A stretch of DNA of 64,000 nt from Caballeronia pedi (GCF_001544915.2 NZ_FCOE02000029.1:1-64000); one strand, 5' to 3'. Shown: positions 1-8,862, counted from the first letter of the stretch. The notes: a model not told the origin generated them from the sequence alone. Made by a program: numbers and translations.

Positions 1-269
1 TTGTTGAGCACCGCCTGCATGTTGCCGATCGACTGGCCGACGACGAGCGAACGCGCATCGTCGATGGTCTTGCGAATGTTCTCGCCGCCCGGCACTTCCC
101 CGACGCCCGTGTTGCCCGCACTGTCCGTCAGAATCACGATGTTGCGCGTGAAGAAGGGCCCGTGCGCGCCCGAAAGGTTCATCAACATGCTGTCACGCCC
201 GGCAACGGGAATGACGCGAAGTTCAGTGACGGTGGGCGTCGCGTTGACGCGAGTCGTAGTGTTGGACAT
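1..269 (-). CDS. gudD: Glucarate dehydratase, N-terminal part (cut by window edge)
   Basis: This is the first ~89 codons of an enolase-superfamily D-glucarate dehydratase, which converts D-glucarate to 5-keto-4-deoxy-D-glucarate in the cytosol. The visible N-terminus has the family's hallmark order: VTELRVIPVAGRDSML, NLSGAHGPFFTRNIVILTD, then GVGEVPGGENIRKTIDDA, closely matching GudD as I remember it. The catalytic barrel lies beyond base 1. The ATG at 269 follows the gudP stop by 57 bp on the same strand, so transporter and enzyme are probably cotranscribed. Related dehydratases (galactarate- or idarate-acting members) share parts of this N-terminus, so exact substrate preference is inferred from family and from the GudP-like neighbour. 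Confidence 0.88.
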   Translation of the reverse strand, partial: MSNTTTRVNATPTVTELRVIPVAGRDSMLMNLSGAHGPFFTRNIVILTDSAGNTGVGEVPGGENIRKTIDDARSLVVGQSIGNMQAVLN

Positions 270-326
270 GTCAAATTACCATCGGTTGGTTAGAGGATGC
301 ACGCGTCGTCATGCATGCATTTGGAA

Positions 327-1751
327 TCATTCAGCCAGTTCGAAACGCTCGATCTTGCCGACCACGAACAGGTAGCAGACGATCGCGATCAAGGCATTGG
401 CGCTCACGAACACGAGCGCCGCCGCGAACGAGCCCGTTCCCTGCACCAGATAGCCGATGACGATCGGCGTCGTGATGCCCGCCGTGTTGCCGAACGTGTT
501 GAACAGCGCCGCGCACAGCCCGCTCGCCTGCTTGGGCGCAGTATCGGAAACGACCGCCCAGCCCAGCGCACCGATGCCCTTGCCGAAGAACGCCGCGGCC
601 ATGATGCCGATCACGAGCCACTGGTTATCGACGTAATTGCACGCGATCATGCAGGTCGACAGCAGCAGGCCCACGACGATCGGCACCTTGCGCGCGGTGC
701 TGGTCGAGAAGCCGTGCTTCATCAGCCGATCGGACACGACACCGCCGAGCACGCCACCGAGGAACCCCGCGATTGCCGGGATCGAGGCGACGAAGCCCGC
801 CTTCAGGATCGACATATGCCGCTCCTGGACGAGGTAGATCGGGAACCAGGTCAGGAAGAAATAGGTAAGCGTGGTAATGCAGTACTGCGCGATGAAGACG
901 CCGAGCATCATGCGACTCCTCAGCAATTGCGCGATTGCATGGCGGCCCTGCCTGCTCTTCGTATGGGCTTGCGCGGCACGGCGTTCTTTCGCGAGTTGCT
1001 GGTCTTCCAGATCGACCATTGCACCGTTATCGGCGATGTATCTCACTTCCGCGTCGTTCGCCAGCGGATGCTGACGCGGTGCATAGATGGTCTTGAGCCA
1101 CAGGCCAGCGACGAGGATGCCGAGCGCGCCCATCGCGAAGAAGACGTGGGGCCAGCCATAGGTGTGGGTGATCCAGCCCATGATCGGCGAAAACAGCACG
1201 GTGGCGAAGTACTGCGCCGAATTGAAGATGGCCGATGCCGTGCCGCGCTCCGCAGTCGGGAACCAGGAGGCGGTCAGACGCGCATTGCCCGGAAACGCCG
1301 GCGCTTCGGCTGCCCCGACGAGAAAGCGCATCAGAAAGAGCGTCGCAAAGGCAACGCCGATCGGCAACGCAGCAACGAAGCCCTGGACTGCCGTGAGGAT
1401 CGACCAGAAGAAGATGCTGAATGCGTACACGCGCCGCGACCCGAAGCGGTCGAGCAGCCAGCCGCTGGGAATCTGCGCGATCACGTACGCCCACGCGAAC
1501 GACGAGAAGATATATCCCATCTCGACCGGCGAGATGTGCAAGGCCTTCTGGATCGAGGAGCCGGTGATCGAGATGGTCGCGCGATCCGCGTAATTGATCG
1601 TCGTGACGATGAACAACATGAACACGACCAGAAACCGCGCCCGGGTGCGTCCGGCGTAGCTGCCCGCGCTGGCGCTCGCTCCCGCCGCCGTCTCGCGAAC
1701 GTCTCCGTGACCGATCGTGGTTCTTGCCTGTTGCACGCCTTTCTCCATCAT
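327..1751 (-). CDS. gudP: MFS D-glucarate/galactarate transporter
   Basis: A 474-residue major facilitator of the anion:cation symporter type (GudP/GarP class), expected to bring D-glucarate or galactarate across the inner membrane. After a ~35-residue cytosolic tail the first helix is followed by the NYADRATIS motif, typical of the class; GWLLDRFGSRRVY is the loop 2-3 signature and LVGAAEAPAFPGNARL the helix 4-5 region. About twelve hydrophobic segments are visible. The ATG at 1751 has a GGAG Shine-Dalgarno; a second ATG follows directly. It is divergent from the LacI-type gene and leads into gudD, the standard gud arrangement. Strict substrate choice between glucarate and galactarate cannot be read from sequence. 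Confidence 0.85.
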   Translation of the reverse strand: MMEKGVQQARTTIGHGDVRETAAGASASAGSYAGRTRARFLVVFMLFIVTTINYADRATISITGSSIQKALHISPVEMGYIFSSFAWAYVIAQIPSGWLLDRFGSRRVYAFSIFFWSILTAVQGFVAALPIGVAFATLFLMRFLVGAAEAPAFPGNARLTASWFPTAERGTASAIFNSAQYFATVLFSPIMGWITHTYGWPHVFFAMGALGILVAGLWLKTIYAPRQHPLANDAEVRYIADNGAMVDLEDQQLAKERRAAQAHTKSRQGRHAIAQLLRSRMMLGVFIAQYCITTLTYFFLTWFPIYLVQERHMSILKAGFVASIPAIAGFLGGVLGGVVSDRLMKHGFSTSTARKVPIVVGLLLSTCMIACNYVDNQWLVIGIMAAAFFGKGIGALGWAVVSDTAPKQASGLCAALFNTFGNTAGITTPIVIGYLVQGTGSFAAALVFVSANALIAIVCYLFVVGKIERFELAE

Positions 1752-1793
1752 CGTCTCCGGAATGTTGTGTGATGTCTCATGGGTTTGAAGGTT

Positions 1794-1809
1794 ATGTTAG
1801 CGCCAACAT
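1794..1809. promoter_or_regulatory. Probable operator of the LacI-type regulator
   Basis: ATGTTAGCGCCAACAT is a 16-bp inverted repeat with one mismatched pair, centred on GC as LacI-family operators usually are. It lies in the 169-bp gap between gudP and the divergent regulator gene, 43 bp upstream of the gudP ATG, where binding could block both promoters. It resembles GntR/IdnR-type LacI operators (ATGTTA...TAACAT). Function is inferred from form and position. Confidence 0.6.
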
Positions 1810-1920
1810 TCCGTGAATTCGGGTTTTCCCGCTGCTTTGAGATAAGACGTCGTATCTCTATGACAATCTTTGGCTGGACTTACCGGTATCGATACAATCG
1901 TGCGTAACAACGGAGTTGAA

Positions 1921-2958
1921 ATGGAAGAGAGCTACGCGCCCGCGCCTGGTCGAACACCTCAGACAAATGACAGCGTGACTTTGGAAGATGTCGCGCGTCT
2001 GGCAGGCGTCACCGCAATGACCGTGTCACGCACGCTCAAACGACCCGAGCTCGTGCGCGAGGAGACGCGGCAGCGCGTGATGGACGCGGTGCGCGTCACG
2101 GGCTACGTGCCCAACATGCTCGCGGGAGCCCTGGCAACGAACCGGAGTCATCTGATCGCCCTGCTGTTGCCGACCATAGCCACGTCCATCTTTACGGACA
2201 TGGTGCAGACCATGATGTCGACGCTTGCCGCAGCCGGCTACCAGACGCTGCTCGGCCTGACCGACTACTCGCCGGAGCGCGAGGAACAGCTCGTCGAGAC
2301 CTTGCTCGGCAGACGGCCGGACGCCATCGTCCTGACCGGCACCGACCATTCGCCGCTGACGCGCGAGCGGCTACGCAGAACCCGGGTGCCGATCGTGGAG
2401 ATCTGGGATCTCACCGACGATCCGATCGACATGCTGATCGGCTTCTCGCATGAGGCGGTCGGCATTGCCGTCGCGCGACATCTGACGCTGAAGGGGTATC
2501 GCCGGTTCGCCGTGTTGTCGGCCGACGACCCGCGCGGTGTGCGGCGAAGCATGAGCATAATCGACGAGTTGAAGCGCCAGGGCATAGCAGATGTACCGAT
2601 CGAAGTGCTCCCCGCTCCCGCGACACTTCAGACCGGGCGCGAAGGTTTCGTCCGCCTGCTCGAACAAGGCTTGCCCGACGTGATTGCGTGCAGCACGGAT
2701 ACGCTCGCGCAGGGCATTCTGGCCGAGGCGGCGAAGCGCGGTATCGGGATTCCTCAGCAGGTCGCCGTCATGGGTTTCGGCGATCTGAGCACCGCGGCAC
2801 ATGTCCATCCTTCGCTTTCGACCGTGCGGATCGATGGGGCGTCGATCGGAAGACTAGCTGCCGAAGCACTCGTGAGCCGGCTCGACGCAAAGCAGCCATC
2901 TCTTCCACCGCTACGTGTGGACACGGGTTTCAGGATCGTCGATCGCGAGAGCGCCTGA
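1921..2958 (+). CDS. LacI/GalR-family transcriptional regulator of the glucarate genes
   Basis: A 345-residue LacI-type repressor. The N-terminal helix-turn-helix is clear at about residues 19-45 (TLEDVARLAGVTAMTVSRTL), followed by a hinge helix (VPNMLAGALATNRS) and a periplasmic-binding-protein-like effector domain (LIALLLPTIATSIF, VAVMGFGDLSTAAHVHPSLSTV, TGFRIVDRES). It is closest in style to GntR/IdnR regulators of sugar-acid genes. I chose the ATG at 1921, with a GGAG ahead of it, over an in-frame TTG at 1870 that adds 17 residues without family character. Being divergent from gudP-gudD, it probably represses them with glucarate or a product as inducer, through the 1794-1809 palindrome. 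Confidence 0.85.
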   Translation: MEESYAPAPGRTPQTNDSVTLEDVARLAGVTAMTVSRTLKRPELVREETRQRVMDAVRVTGYVPNMLAGALATNRSHLIALLLPTIATSIFTDMVQTMMSTLAAAGYQTLLGLTDYSPEREEQLVETLLGRRPDAIVLTGTDHSPLTRERLRRTRVPIVEIWDLTDDPIDMLIGFSHEAVGIAVARHLTLKGYRRFAVLSADDPRGVRRSMSIIDELKRQGIADVPIEVLPAPATLQTGREGFVRLLEQGLPDVIACSTDTLAQGILAEAAKRGIGIPQQVAVMGFGDLSTAAHVHPSLSTVRIDGASIGRLAAEALVSRLDAKQPSLPPLRVDTGFRIVDRESA

Positions 2959-3040
2959 GGTCGAATCACGGCGTGACGCAAAAGCTTTTGTATGGAGAAA
3001 TGAAACTCACGACATCAGTTCGAGCGACGACCTCGAAAAC

Positions 3041-3313
3041 CTATTGACCCGTTTTTTCAGAATCGACCGGACGTTCCATCGGTGCGGGAGCGCGTCCGGA
3101 CGTCCGCGATGCATCGTTTCTGCTCAAATCGCCCGGAACGCGATTCCAGGGGCTCGACACGGGTTCGCTGTGATACGTCATCCCCGATGTGGCGGCCCCG
3201 TGAGACCCGCCACTGCCGTTGCCGCCATTGCCATTGCCTCCGGCCAGCGCAGCAGACGAAAAGATGACGCTGACGGCGGTAAGCGTCAGCGAAGCCTTGC
3301 GTAATGTAGTCAT
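3041..3313 (-). CDS. Small exported glycine-rich protein
   Basis: A 90-residue protein of unknown function. Residues 1-24 form a convincing Sec signal peptide (basic MTTLRK, hydrophobic TAVSVIFSSAALA, cleavage after ALA). The mature part starts with a glycine/asparagine run (GGNGNGGNGSGG) and continues with a proline-, serine- and arginine-rich tail predicted to be disordered. The ATG at 3313 has a GGGAGA Shine-Dalgarno. It is divergent from the hybrid kinase gene and convergent with the LacI regulator. No domain is recognised; signal peptide and ribosome site make it a likely real gene rather than a chance frame. Confidence 0.6.
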   Translation of the reverse strand: MTTLRKASLTLTAVSVIFSSAALAGGNGNGGNGSGGSHGAATSGMTYHSEPVSSPWNRVPGDLSRNDASRTSGRAPAPMERPVDSEKTGQ

Positions 3314-3475
3314 CGAAGTTCTCCCGATGCGCGTATGCGCGTAGATCCTCGTAAATCGGTATACGTCCCGAAACGAGCCAAGGATGCGACATCGTCAGGA
3401 TCGCCAAAGTCGCTCGTTTGACGCTCCGGGGACATGTGAATAGACTTCGCGTTCGCGTATCGTCAAGCAAGTCTC

Positions 3476-5674
3476 ATGACCATTCATCAGGAAACGCCCG
3501 CTTCGGACGGTTCAGCGCTGGACATTCCCGTGCCGCCACGCGATTTCGGCACGACTCGCCGCATGCTCATCGCGACATTGATCGCCTCGATCGTCACGCC
3601 CTTGCTCTTTCTCGCGGCCTACGGTTATTTTGGCTATCAGACCCGCATTGCCGATTCATCTGAAGGAATCGATCGCCTCGCGCGAATCGCCGAGGAGCAT
3701 GCCGTAAAAGCGCTGGACGTCATCCAGGAAGTGTCGCTGCGGGTATTGGCGATGGTTCACGATGACGGCGATGCGGCGATCCGCGCACGACAGAAATCGC
3801 TGCACGATTTTCTCGAGGACACAGCCCGGCGCTTGCCTTCGGTCGCTTCCATCGAGATATACGGACGCAACAGAAATCTGCTCGTCAGTAGCAACACCTA
3901 CCCCGTCGGACTTCAATCGATCGATGAGCATCTCGCGAGCGCGCCCGGGAAACCTGCGAGCGCATCGGGCGTGATCATCTCGCAACCCGAGCGAACTTCC
4001 GCCCCCGCCATCGACGTCTTCAATCTGACCTTGCCGCGCTACGACGCGAACGGCCATTTTCTCGGCGCGTTGGTCATCGCGCTCCGACGTGACTATTTTT
4101 CCGCGTTCTATGAACGGCTGACCGTTCATGACAGGGCGTTGACCGTCGGCCTGTTTCGAAGCGACGGCACCACCCTCGTTCGATTTCCCGCACCGCAGGC
4201 ACGGCGGCCGCCGACCAGCAATCAGCCTCTCTTCGAAGCGATTCAGGTCGACGCTCATAGCGGCCACCTGAAGATTTTCTCGACGCTGGACAGCGTCGAA
4301 AAGCTCCTGGTCTATCGACAGGTGGGCGCCTACCCGCTTTACGTGACGTGCGGCATTCCTGTATCGATCGTGACGTCCCGATGGCTGGGACATGATGGGC
4401 TGATCGCCGTCGCGACGCTGCTGCCGTGCATCGGCATCTGGTTGCTGGTTGCATTCAGCCTGGGCCGCCTGAGGCGGGAACGGACGGCGTGGGAGAGGTG
4501 GAACGCCGAATTCAGGATGCGTGTTTCCGCCGAGGAGACCACTCGCCAGATGAAGCGGATGGGCGCGCTCGGCAATCTCGTGGCCAACGTCGCACACGAC
4601 TTCAACAACCTGCTGATGGTCGTGAAGGCCAACATGGAGCTGGCGCGGCGCAAGGGCTTCAACGGGCTGGAAAAGGAAGTCATCGCGGTCGAACGCGCCT
4701 CCATCTCGGCCGAAGCGCTGGCGAGGCGTCTGCTCAGCGTCGCTCGCAAACAGCCGCTGCATCAGGACGTGGTCGACGTCAAAGTATGGCTGGAGCAGGA
4801 CGCCTCACTGATCCGAATGTCGCTCGGCGAGCGGGTCGGTCTGCATATCGAGGCCCCCGAAGCGATCTGGCCGATTTACGTGGATCCGACGGAACTGCAG
4901 TCTGCGCTGATCAATCTCGCTGTCAACGCCAAGGATGCGATGCCGCTCGGCGGAGCGTTCACCATCCACTGCGAGAACATCGCCATCGGGACGGCACGAG
5001 GCAATCTCAAGTCGGGCGAGTACGTCGTGATCGCCTGCTCGGATACCGGCGTCGGCATGCCGCCCGCGGTCGTGCGACGCGCATTCGAGCCCCTCTACAC
5101 GACCAAGGCCGCGAACGCAGGCACCGGGCTGGGTCTCGCGCAGGTCATCGCGATGTGCGAGCAGGCCGGCGGCACGGCCCGCATCGAGAGCGCGCCGGGA
5201 GAAGGCACCACGGTATCGCTCGTTCTTCCCCGCTCGGCAAAGCAAGCCGAGGATCGTCAGATCGCGGCGCCACCCGAGCCTGCCGTCACGAAGGAGCCGA
5301 CAAAGGGTTCTATCCTGCTGGTCGAGGATAACGAAGAAGTCGCCGCCGGGCTTTCTGCCGTGCTTGAAGTTTTCGGCTGGCAATCGCGTCACGAACTGAC
5401 GGGCGATGCCGCGCTCGTCCTGCTCGACGATGGCGCGAGGTTCGACCTCATCCTTTCCGATGTGCAGATGCCCGGCATCAACAACGGTATCGACGTAGCC
5501 GAGAAAGTGCGAAGGAAGTGGCCGAAGCAGGCCATCGCCCTGATGACGGGCTATGCCGACGAACTCGAGCGAGCGAGACATGCCGGCGTGACTATCCTGT
5601 CGAAGCCGTTCAATATCGATGACCTGCAAGCGCTATTGCAGAGCGTGAACCTGCCTGCGTCCCGCAATGTCTAG
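3476..5674 (+). CDS. Hybrid sensor histidine kinase / response regulator
   Basis: A 732-residue membrane kinase. Residues ~28-53 form a transmembrane helix, ~54-300 an extracytoplasmic Cache-like sensor, and ~306-330 a second helix. The kinase core follows: the H-box NLVANVAHDFNNLL puts the phospho-acceptor at His374 (HDFNN subclass), the N-box is NLAVNAKDAM (~481-490), the G-boxes SDTGVGMPP and GTGLGLAQV (to ~556). A C-terminal receiver has its acceptor Asp662 (LILSDVQMPG) and conserved Lys710. No stand-alone regulator or phosphotransfer protein adjoins it, so its output is unknown. HDFNN kinases fused to a receiver often work through distant partners. It is divergent from the small secreted protein gene. 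Confidence 0.85.
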   Translation: MTIHQETPASDGSALDIPVPPRDFGTTRRMLIATLIASIVTPLLFLAAYGYFGYQTRIADSSEGIDRLARIAEEHAVKALDVIQEVSLRVLAMVHDDGDAAIRARQKSLHDFLEDTARRLPSVASIEIYGRNRNLLVSSNTYPVGLQSIDEHLASAPGKPASASGVIISQPERTSAPAIDVFNLTLPRYDANGHFLGALVIALRRDYFSAFYERLTVHDRALTVGLFRSDGTTLVRFPAPQARRPPTSNQPLFEAIQVDAHSGHLKIFSTLDSVEKLLVYRQVGAYPLYVTCGIPVSIVTSRWLGHDGLIAVATLLPCIGIWLLVAFSLGRLRRERTAWERWNAEFRMRVSAEETTRQMKRMGALGNLVANVAHDFNNLLMVVKANMELARRKGFNGLEKEVIAVERASISAEALARRLLSVARKQPLHQDVVDVKVWLEQDASLIRMSLGERVGLHIEAPEAIWPIYVDPTELQSALINLAVNAKDAMPLGGAFTIHCENIAIGTARGNLKSGEYVVIACSDTGVGMPPAVVRRAFEPLYTTKAANAGTGLGLAQVIAMCEQAGGTARIESAPGEGTTVSLVLPRSAKQAEDRQIAAPPEPAVTKEPTKGSILLVEDNEEVAAGLSAVLEVFGWQSRHELTGDAALVLLDDGARFDLILSDVQMPGINNGIDVAEKVRRKWPKQAIALMTGYADELERARHAGVTILSKPFNIDDLQALLQSVNLPASRNV

Positions 5675-5897
5675 ATGCGTTGCTTCTGCGGTACTGCATG
5701 CAACCTTCGAGGTATGGAACCATGCCCAAAGAGTGTTTGACGCGGGTCGGGGCGATTTCTAATATCGAATCGAGAACAGACGGACCAGCGGCACGGGACA
5801 CATCGGCTAGAAGAAACCCCGATATCGGTCTTTCAATGGCTGGTGCCAACTGTCGTTGAAAAGAACAGTCCCTCCACCTTGCGGTTGCTCAGACTCC

Positions 5898-6851
5898 ATG
5901 CTGTCCTTCGATTTGTCGTCCAAGAGCTCCGTATTCACAGGAGCAGATCCACGAGAGGTGTCCGCGTACGTCAATCGTGCTGTCGGACGGCACTCCATTC
6001 ATGTGCCCGATCAGATTCGGCCGACCGCGCGTCTGCACCTTGGACGCATGTCCGAGATAGGCTTGTGCAATATCAGTTATGGCGGTCCCGTCGAGATAGC
6101 AACAGAGTCGCTGCGCGATTCCTATCAATTGCAGGTCCTGGTGCGCGGCACCTCTGCCTGGACAGGCGCCGATGGCCGGCACGCATTCAGACCGGGAGAA
6201 TTCCTCGTCATCAATCCCGTCGATCCCGCTCAGGTCCAGTATTCGAGCGATTGCGAAAAGCTCATCGTCACGCTTCCAGTCGAAGTTGTCGAGGCGATGG
6301 CTCGTGAAGAACCGGAGTCCGTATTCACCCGGAATCTGCGTTTCGTTCGCCCCGTCCATGCACTCGCTTCCGTCGAAGGACTGGCGGCCCTGCTGGCGCT
6401 AATGTGCGAAGAGGCGGGAAGCGCGTCTTGCAGCTCGGCAATGCAGCATCACTATTCGCAGATACTGATTCGCAAGCTGCTGGCTCAGCTCGAGACGAAC
6501 GCATTCGATTTGCAGACGCCTGCGACGAACCAGGCTTTCGAGAGAATAAAAGGCTATATCCGGGAAAACCTTTCCGAAGACCTCTCACTGGAGCTGATCG
6601 CCGCCGCGTCGAACGTGAGTCTGAGAAAACTGTATGTTCTGTTTAAATCATATGCTCAGGAAAGTCCGCGCGATTTCATCCAGCGTTTGAGGCTCGAGCG
6701 CGTTCGCTCCGATCTCCTTCAACCTCGGGCATCGGACAGCGTTACCGATATCGCCACTCGATACGGCTTTTGCCACCTCGGTCGCTTCTCGGCGCTTTAC
6801 AAGGCTCGCTACAACGAACTCCCGTCTCAAACACTCGGCCGGATGCGGTAG
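5898..6851 (+). CDS. AraC/XylS-family activator (BenR/CbdS-like)
   Basis: A 317-residue AraC-family regulator. The N-terminal half is a cupin-like sensing domain of the AraC_binding_2 type; the C-terminal ~100 residues hold two helix-turn-helix motifs (LSLELIAAASNVSLRKLYVLFKS and VTDIATRYGFCHLGRFSALYK). This layout is that of XylS, BenR, CbdS and AntR, which activate aromatic dioxygenase operons in response to benzoates or anthranilate. The ATG at 5898 is preferred to an upstream TTG at 5856. It lies 116 bp upstream of the dioxygenase genes on the same strand, and two matches to the XylS/BenR half-site occur in that gap. The inducer is probably the dioxygenase substrate, an inference. Confidence 0.82.
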   Translation: MLSFDLSSKSSVFTGADPREVSAYVNRAVGRHSIHVPDQIRPTARLHLGRMSEIGLCNISYGGPVEIATESLRDSYQLQVLVRGTSAWTGADGRHAFRPGEFLVINPVDPAQVQYSSDCEKLIVTLPVEVVEAMAREEPESVFTRNLRFVRPVHALASVEGLAALLALMCEEAGSASCSSAMQHHYSQILIRKLLAQLETNAFDLQTPATNQAFERIKGYIRENLSEDLSLELIAAASNVSLRKLYVLFKSYAQESPRDFIQRLRLERVRSDLLQPRASDSVTDIATRYGFCHLGRFSALYKARYNELPSQTLGRMR

Positions 6852-6872
6852 TTGTTACCCCGGTCAAAGTCC

Positions 6873-6909
6873 TGCACGAAGTGGATAGCGAATGTGCAGT
6901 GACTGGATA
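6873..6909 (+). promoter_or_regulatory. Two direct XylS/BenR-type half-sites before the dioxygenase operon
   Basis: Two exact matches to the TGCA-N6-GGNTA half-site of XylS/BenR/AntR activators occur as direct repeats: TGCACGAAGTGGATA (6873-6887) and TGCAGTGACTGGATA (6895-6909). Their period is 22 bp, one more than in the Pm promoter of the TOL plasmid as I recall it. The second would overlap a -35 region; GAAAAT at 6931-6936 is a possible -10. Translation starts at 6968. Confidence 0.75.
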
Positions 6910-6967
6910 TTGCCAGTGCTTCTCCATGGTGAAAATGGGCAAACCAGAACACCAGGAGGAGCAAACA

Positions 6968-8362
6968 GTGAACACCCCATTCAATACGACTGCCAGCGCT
7001 CAAGCGCTGCGCCAGCTGGTTTCCGAGTCCGTGCAGGACGACCCTGCCAGCGGTCGCTTCCGGTGCCGTCGCGACATCTTCACCGATGCAGCCCTGTTCG
7101 AACAGGAGATGAAGGTCATCTTCGAACAGAACTGGGTTTTCCTGGCGCACGAAAGCCAGGTTCCCAACCCCAACGACTACTTCGTGTCCAGCATCGGTCG
7201 CCAACCCGTCATCATCACGCGAGACAAGGCCGGAAAGCTCGGAGCCGTCATCAACGCGTGTGCGCATCGGGGCGCGGAGTTGTGTCGGCGCAAGCAGGGC
7301 AACAAGGGGACTTTCACCTGCCCGTTTCACGGCTGGACCTTCAGCAACACAGGAAAGCTCCTGAAGGTAAAAGATGGGCAGGCGGACAACTATCCGGAAG
7401 GGTTCAATGTCGACGGCTCGCATGACCTCACGCGCGTTCCGTCGTTTGCCAATTACCGTGGCTTTCTCTTTGGCTCGATGAATCCGGACGCCGTGCCGAT
7501 CGAAGATCACCTGGGAGGGAGCAAGGCCGTTCTCGACCAGATCGTCGATCAGACACCCGGAGAACTCGAGGTACTTCGCGGCAGTTCTTCGTACGTCTAC
7601 GACGGCAACTGGAAGCTGCAAATCGAGAACGGCGCCGACGGATATCACGTCAGCGCGGTTCACTGGAACTATGTCGCCACCGTAGGCCGCCGCGACCGCT
7701 CGGAAGACAACATCCGTACAGTCGACGCCAACGCGTGGTCGAAAAGCGTCGGCGGATTTTATGCGTTCGAGCATGGGCATCTGCTTCTGTGGACGCGGCT
7801 GCTCAATCCAGAGGTCCGCCCGGTTCACGGTCGCCGTGAAGAACTGAAGGCGCGACTCGGTGAAGCAGTGGCGGACGCCATCGTCAATCAGACTCGCAAT
7901 CTCTGCATCTATCCGAATCTGTACGTGATGGACCAGGTATCCACACAGATTCGCGTCGTTCGTCCCATCTCGGTCGACAAGACCGAAGTCACCATCTATT
8001 GCTTCGGGCCTCGCGACGAGAGCCAACAAGATCGCAACACGCGAATTCGCCAGTACGAAGACTTCTTCAACGTCAGCGGCATGGGAACGCCGGACGACCT
8101 CGAGGAATTTCGCGCGTGTCAAAGCGGCTTCAAGGGAGCCGCCGCACAGTGGAACGACCTGAGCCGGGGCGCGCCCCGCTGGGTGAATGGCGCGGACGAC
8201 AATGCCGCGCGCATCGGGCTGAAGCCGATTCTGAGCGGGGTTCGAATCGAAGACGAAGGGTTGTTCGTGCAACAGCATCGATACTGGTCTGAAACGATGC
8301 TTCGCAACCTCCCGGCCGACCAGAAGGTCATCGCCATCAAGCCGATGGAGGTGCTGGAATGA
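6968..8362 (+). CDS. Ring-hydroxylating dioxygenase large subunit, benzoate/2-halobenzoate clade
   Basis: A 464-residue Rieske non-haem iron oxygenase alpha subunit. The [2Fe-2S] ligands are Cys98-x-His100 and Cys118-x2-His121; the mononuclear iron region is NGADGYHVSAVH with Asp224, His227 and His232. Sequence character (CAHRGAELCRR, DANAWSKSVGGFYAFEHGHLLLWTR, NVSGMGTPDDLEEFRACQ) places it with BenA, XylX and CbdA rather than AntA. Expected reaction: dioxygenation of a benzoate at C1/C2 with NADH and O2. The GTG at 6968 has an AGGAGG eight bases upstream; no good ATG is nearby. The small subunit overlaps by four bases. No reductase or cis-diol dehydrogenase gene adjoins, so electrons must come from elsewhere. 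The precise substrate is undetermined. Confidence 0.85.
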   Translation: MNTPFNTTASAQALRQLVSESVQDDPASGRFRCRRDIFTDAALFEQEMKVIFEQNWVFLAHESQVPNPNDYFVSSIGRQPVIITRDKAGKLGAVINACAHRGAELCRRKQGNKGTFTCPFHGWTFSNTGKLLKVKDGQADNYPEGFNVDGSHDLTRVPSFANYRGFLFGSMNPDAVPIEDHLGGSKAVLDQIVDQTPGELEVLRGSSSYVYDGNWKLQIENGADGYHVSAVHWNYVATVGRRDRSEDNIRTVDANAWSKSVGGFYAFEHGHLLLWTRLLNPEVRPVHGRREELKARLGEAVADAIVNQTRNLCIYPNLYVMDQVSTQIRVVRPISVDKTEVTIYCFGPRDESQQDRNTRIRQYEDFFNVSGMGTPDDLEEFRACQSGFKGAAAQWNDLSRGAPRWVNGADDNAARIGLKPILSGVRIEDEGLFVQQHRYWSETMLRNLPADQKVIAIKPMEVLE

Positions 8363-8856
8363 CGAGCTTCGAAAACCTGTACCTCGACATCTGCGCGTTC
8401 CTGTTCCACGAGGGCCGCTTGCTGGACGATCGGCAATTCGACGCATGGGTGGAATGCTACGATCCGGACGCGGTTTTCTGGATGCCCTGCTGGGATGACG
8501 CCGATGCGCTCGTGGACGACCCCACTAAACACATCTCACTTATCTACTATCCGAACCGCATCGGCCTTGAAGACCGCGTCTTCCGTCTCAATACGGAACG
8601 CTCCGGCGCGAGTAGTCCCGAACCGCGAACCACCCACAACATCTCGAATGTGGAAATCGTGGAGCGCGCGGAGAAGACCGTGAAAGTACGGTTCAACTGG
8701 CACACGATGAACTACCGGTACAAAACGCTCGACCACTTTTTCGGAACGTCGTACTACACGCTGAAACTCGGTACATCGGGCTTTTCAATCGTGGACAAAA
8801 AAGTGGTGTTGAAGAACGACCTGATTCACCAGGTCATCGACATCTATCACGTTTGA
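8359..8856 (+). CDS. Ring-hydroxylating dioxygenase small subunit
   Basis: A 165-residue beta subunit of the benzoate/anthranilate dioxygenase family, an NTF2-like fold that packs with the alpha subunit into an alpha3beta3 oxygenase and has mainly a structural role. Family features include the early YLDICAFLFHEGRLLDDRQFDAWVECYDPDAVFWMP stretch and the late SYYTLKL...VDKKVVLKNDLIHQVIDIYHV end. Its ATG overlaps the large-subunit stop in an ATGA, implying translational coupling and equal dosage. Length is normal for BenB/CbdB. In known ben, xyl and cbd operons a reductase gene follows next; here a short hairpin and a transporter gene follow instead. Confidence 0.85.
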   Translation: MTSFENLYLDICAFLFHEGRLLDDRQFDAWVECYDPDAVFWMPCWDDADALVDDPTKHISLIYYPNRIGLEDRVFRLNTERSGASSPEPRTTHNISNVEIVERAEKTVKVRFNWHTMNYRYKTLDHFFGTSYYTLKLGTSGFSIVDKKVVLKNDLIHQVIDIYHV

Positions 8857-8862
8857 TTGCTC

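Noticed and set aside
297..1772. A 491-codon open frame on the plus strand opposite gudP
   Set aside because: It is the antisense shadow of a GC-rich gene; the protein is an Arg/Asp/His-rich low-information sequence with no family, while gudP opposite is unmistakable.
1870..1920. N-terminal extension of the LacI-type regulator from a TTG
   Set aside because: The extra 17 residues lack family character; the ATG at 1921 has a Shine-Dalgarno site at the right distance.
2979..2990. Perfect palindrome CAAAAGCTTTTG between the LacI gene and the small secreted protein gene
   Set aside because: It is AT-rich, short and lies between two converging genes; a 12-bp palindrome of this type is not enough to call a terminator or an operator.
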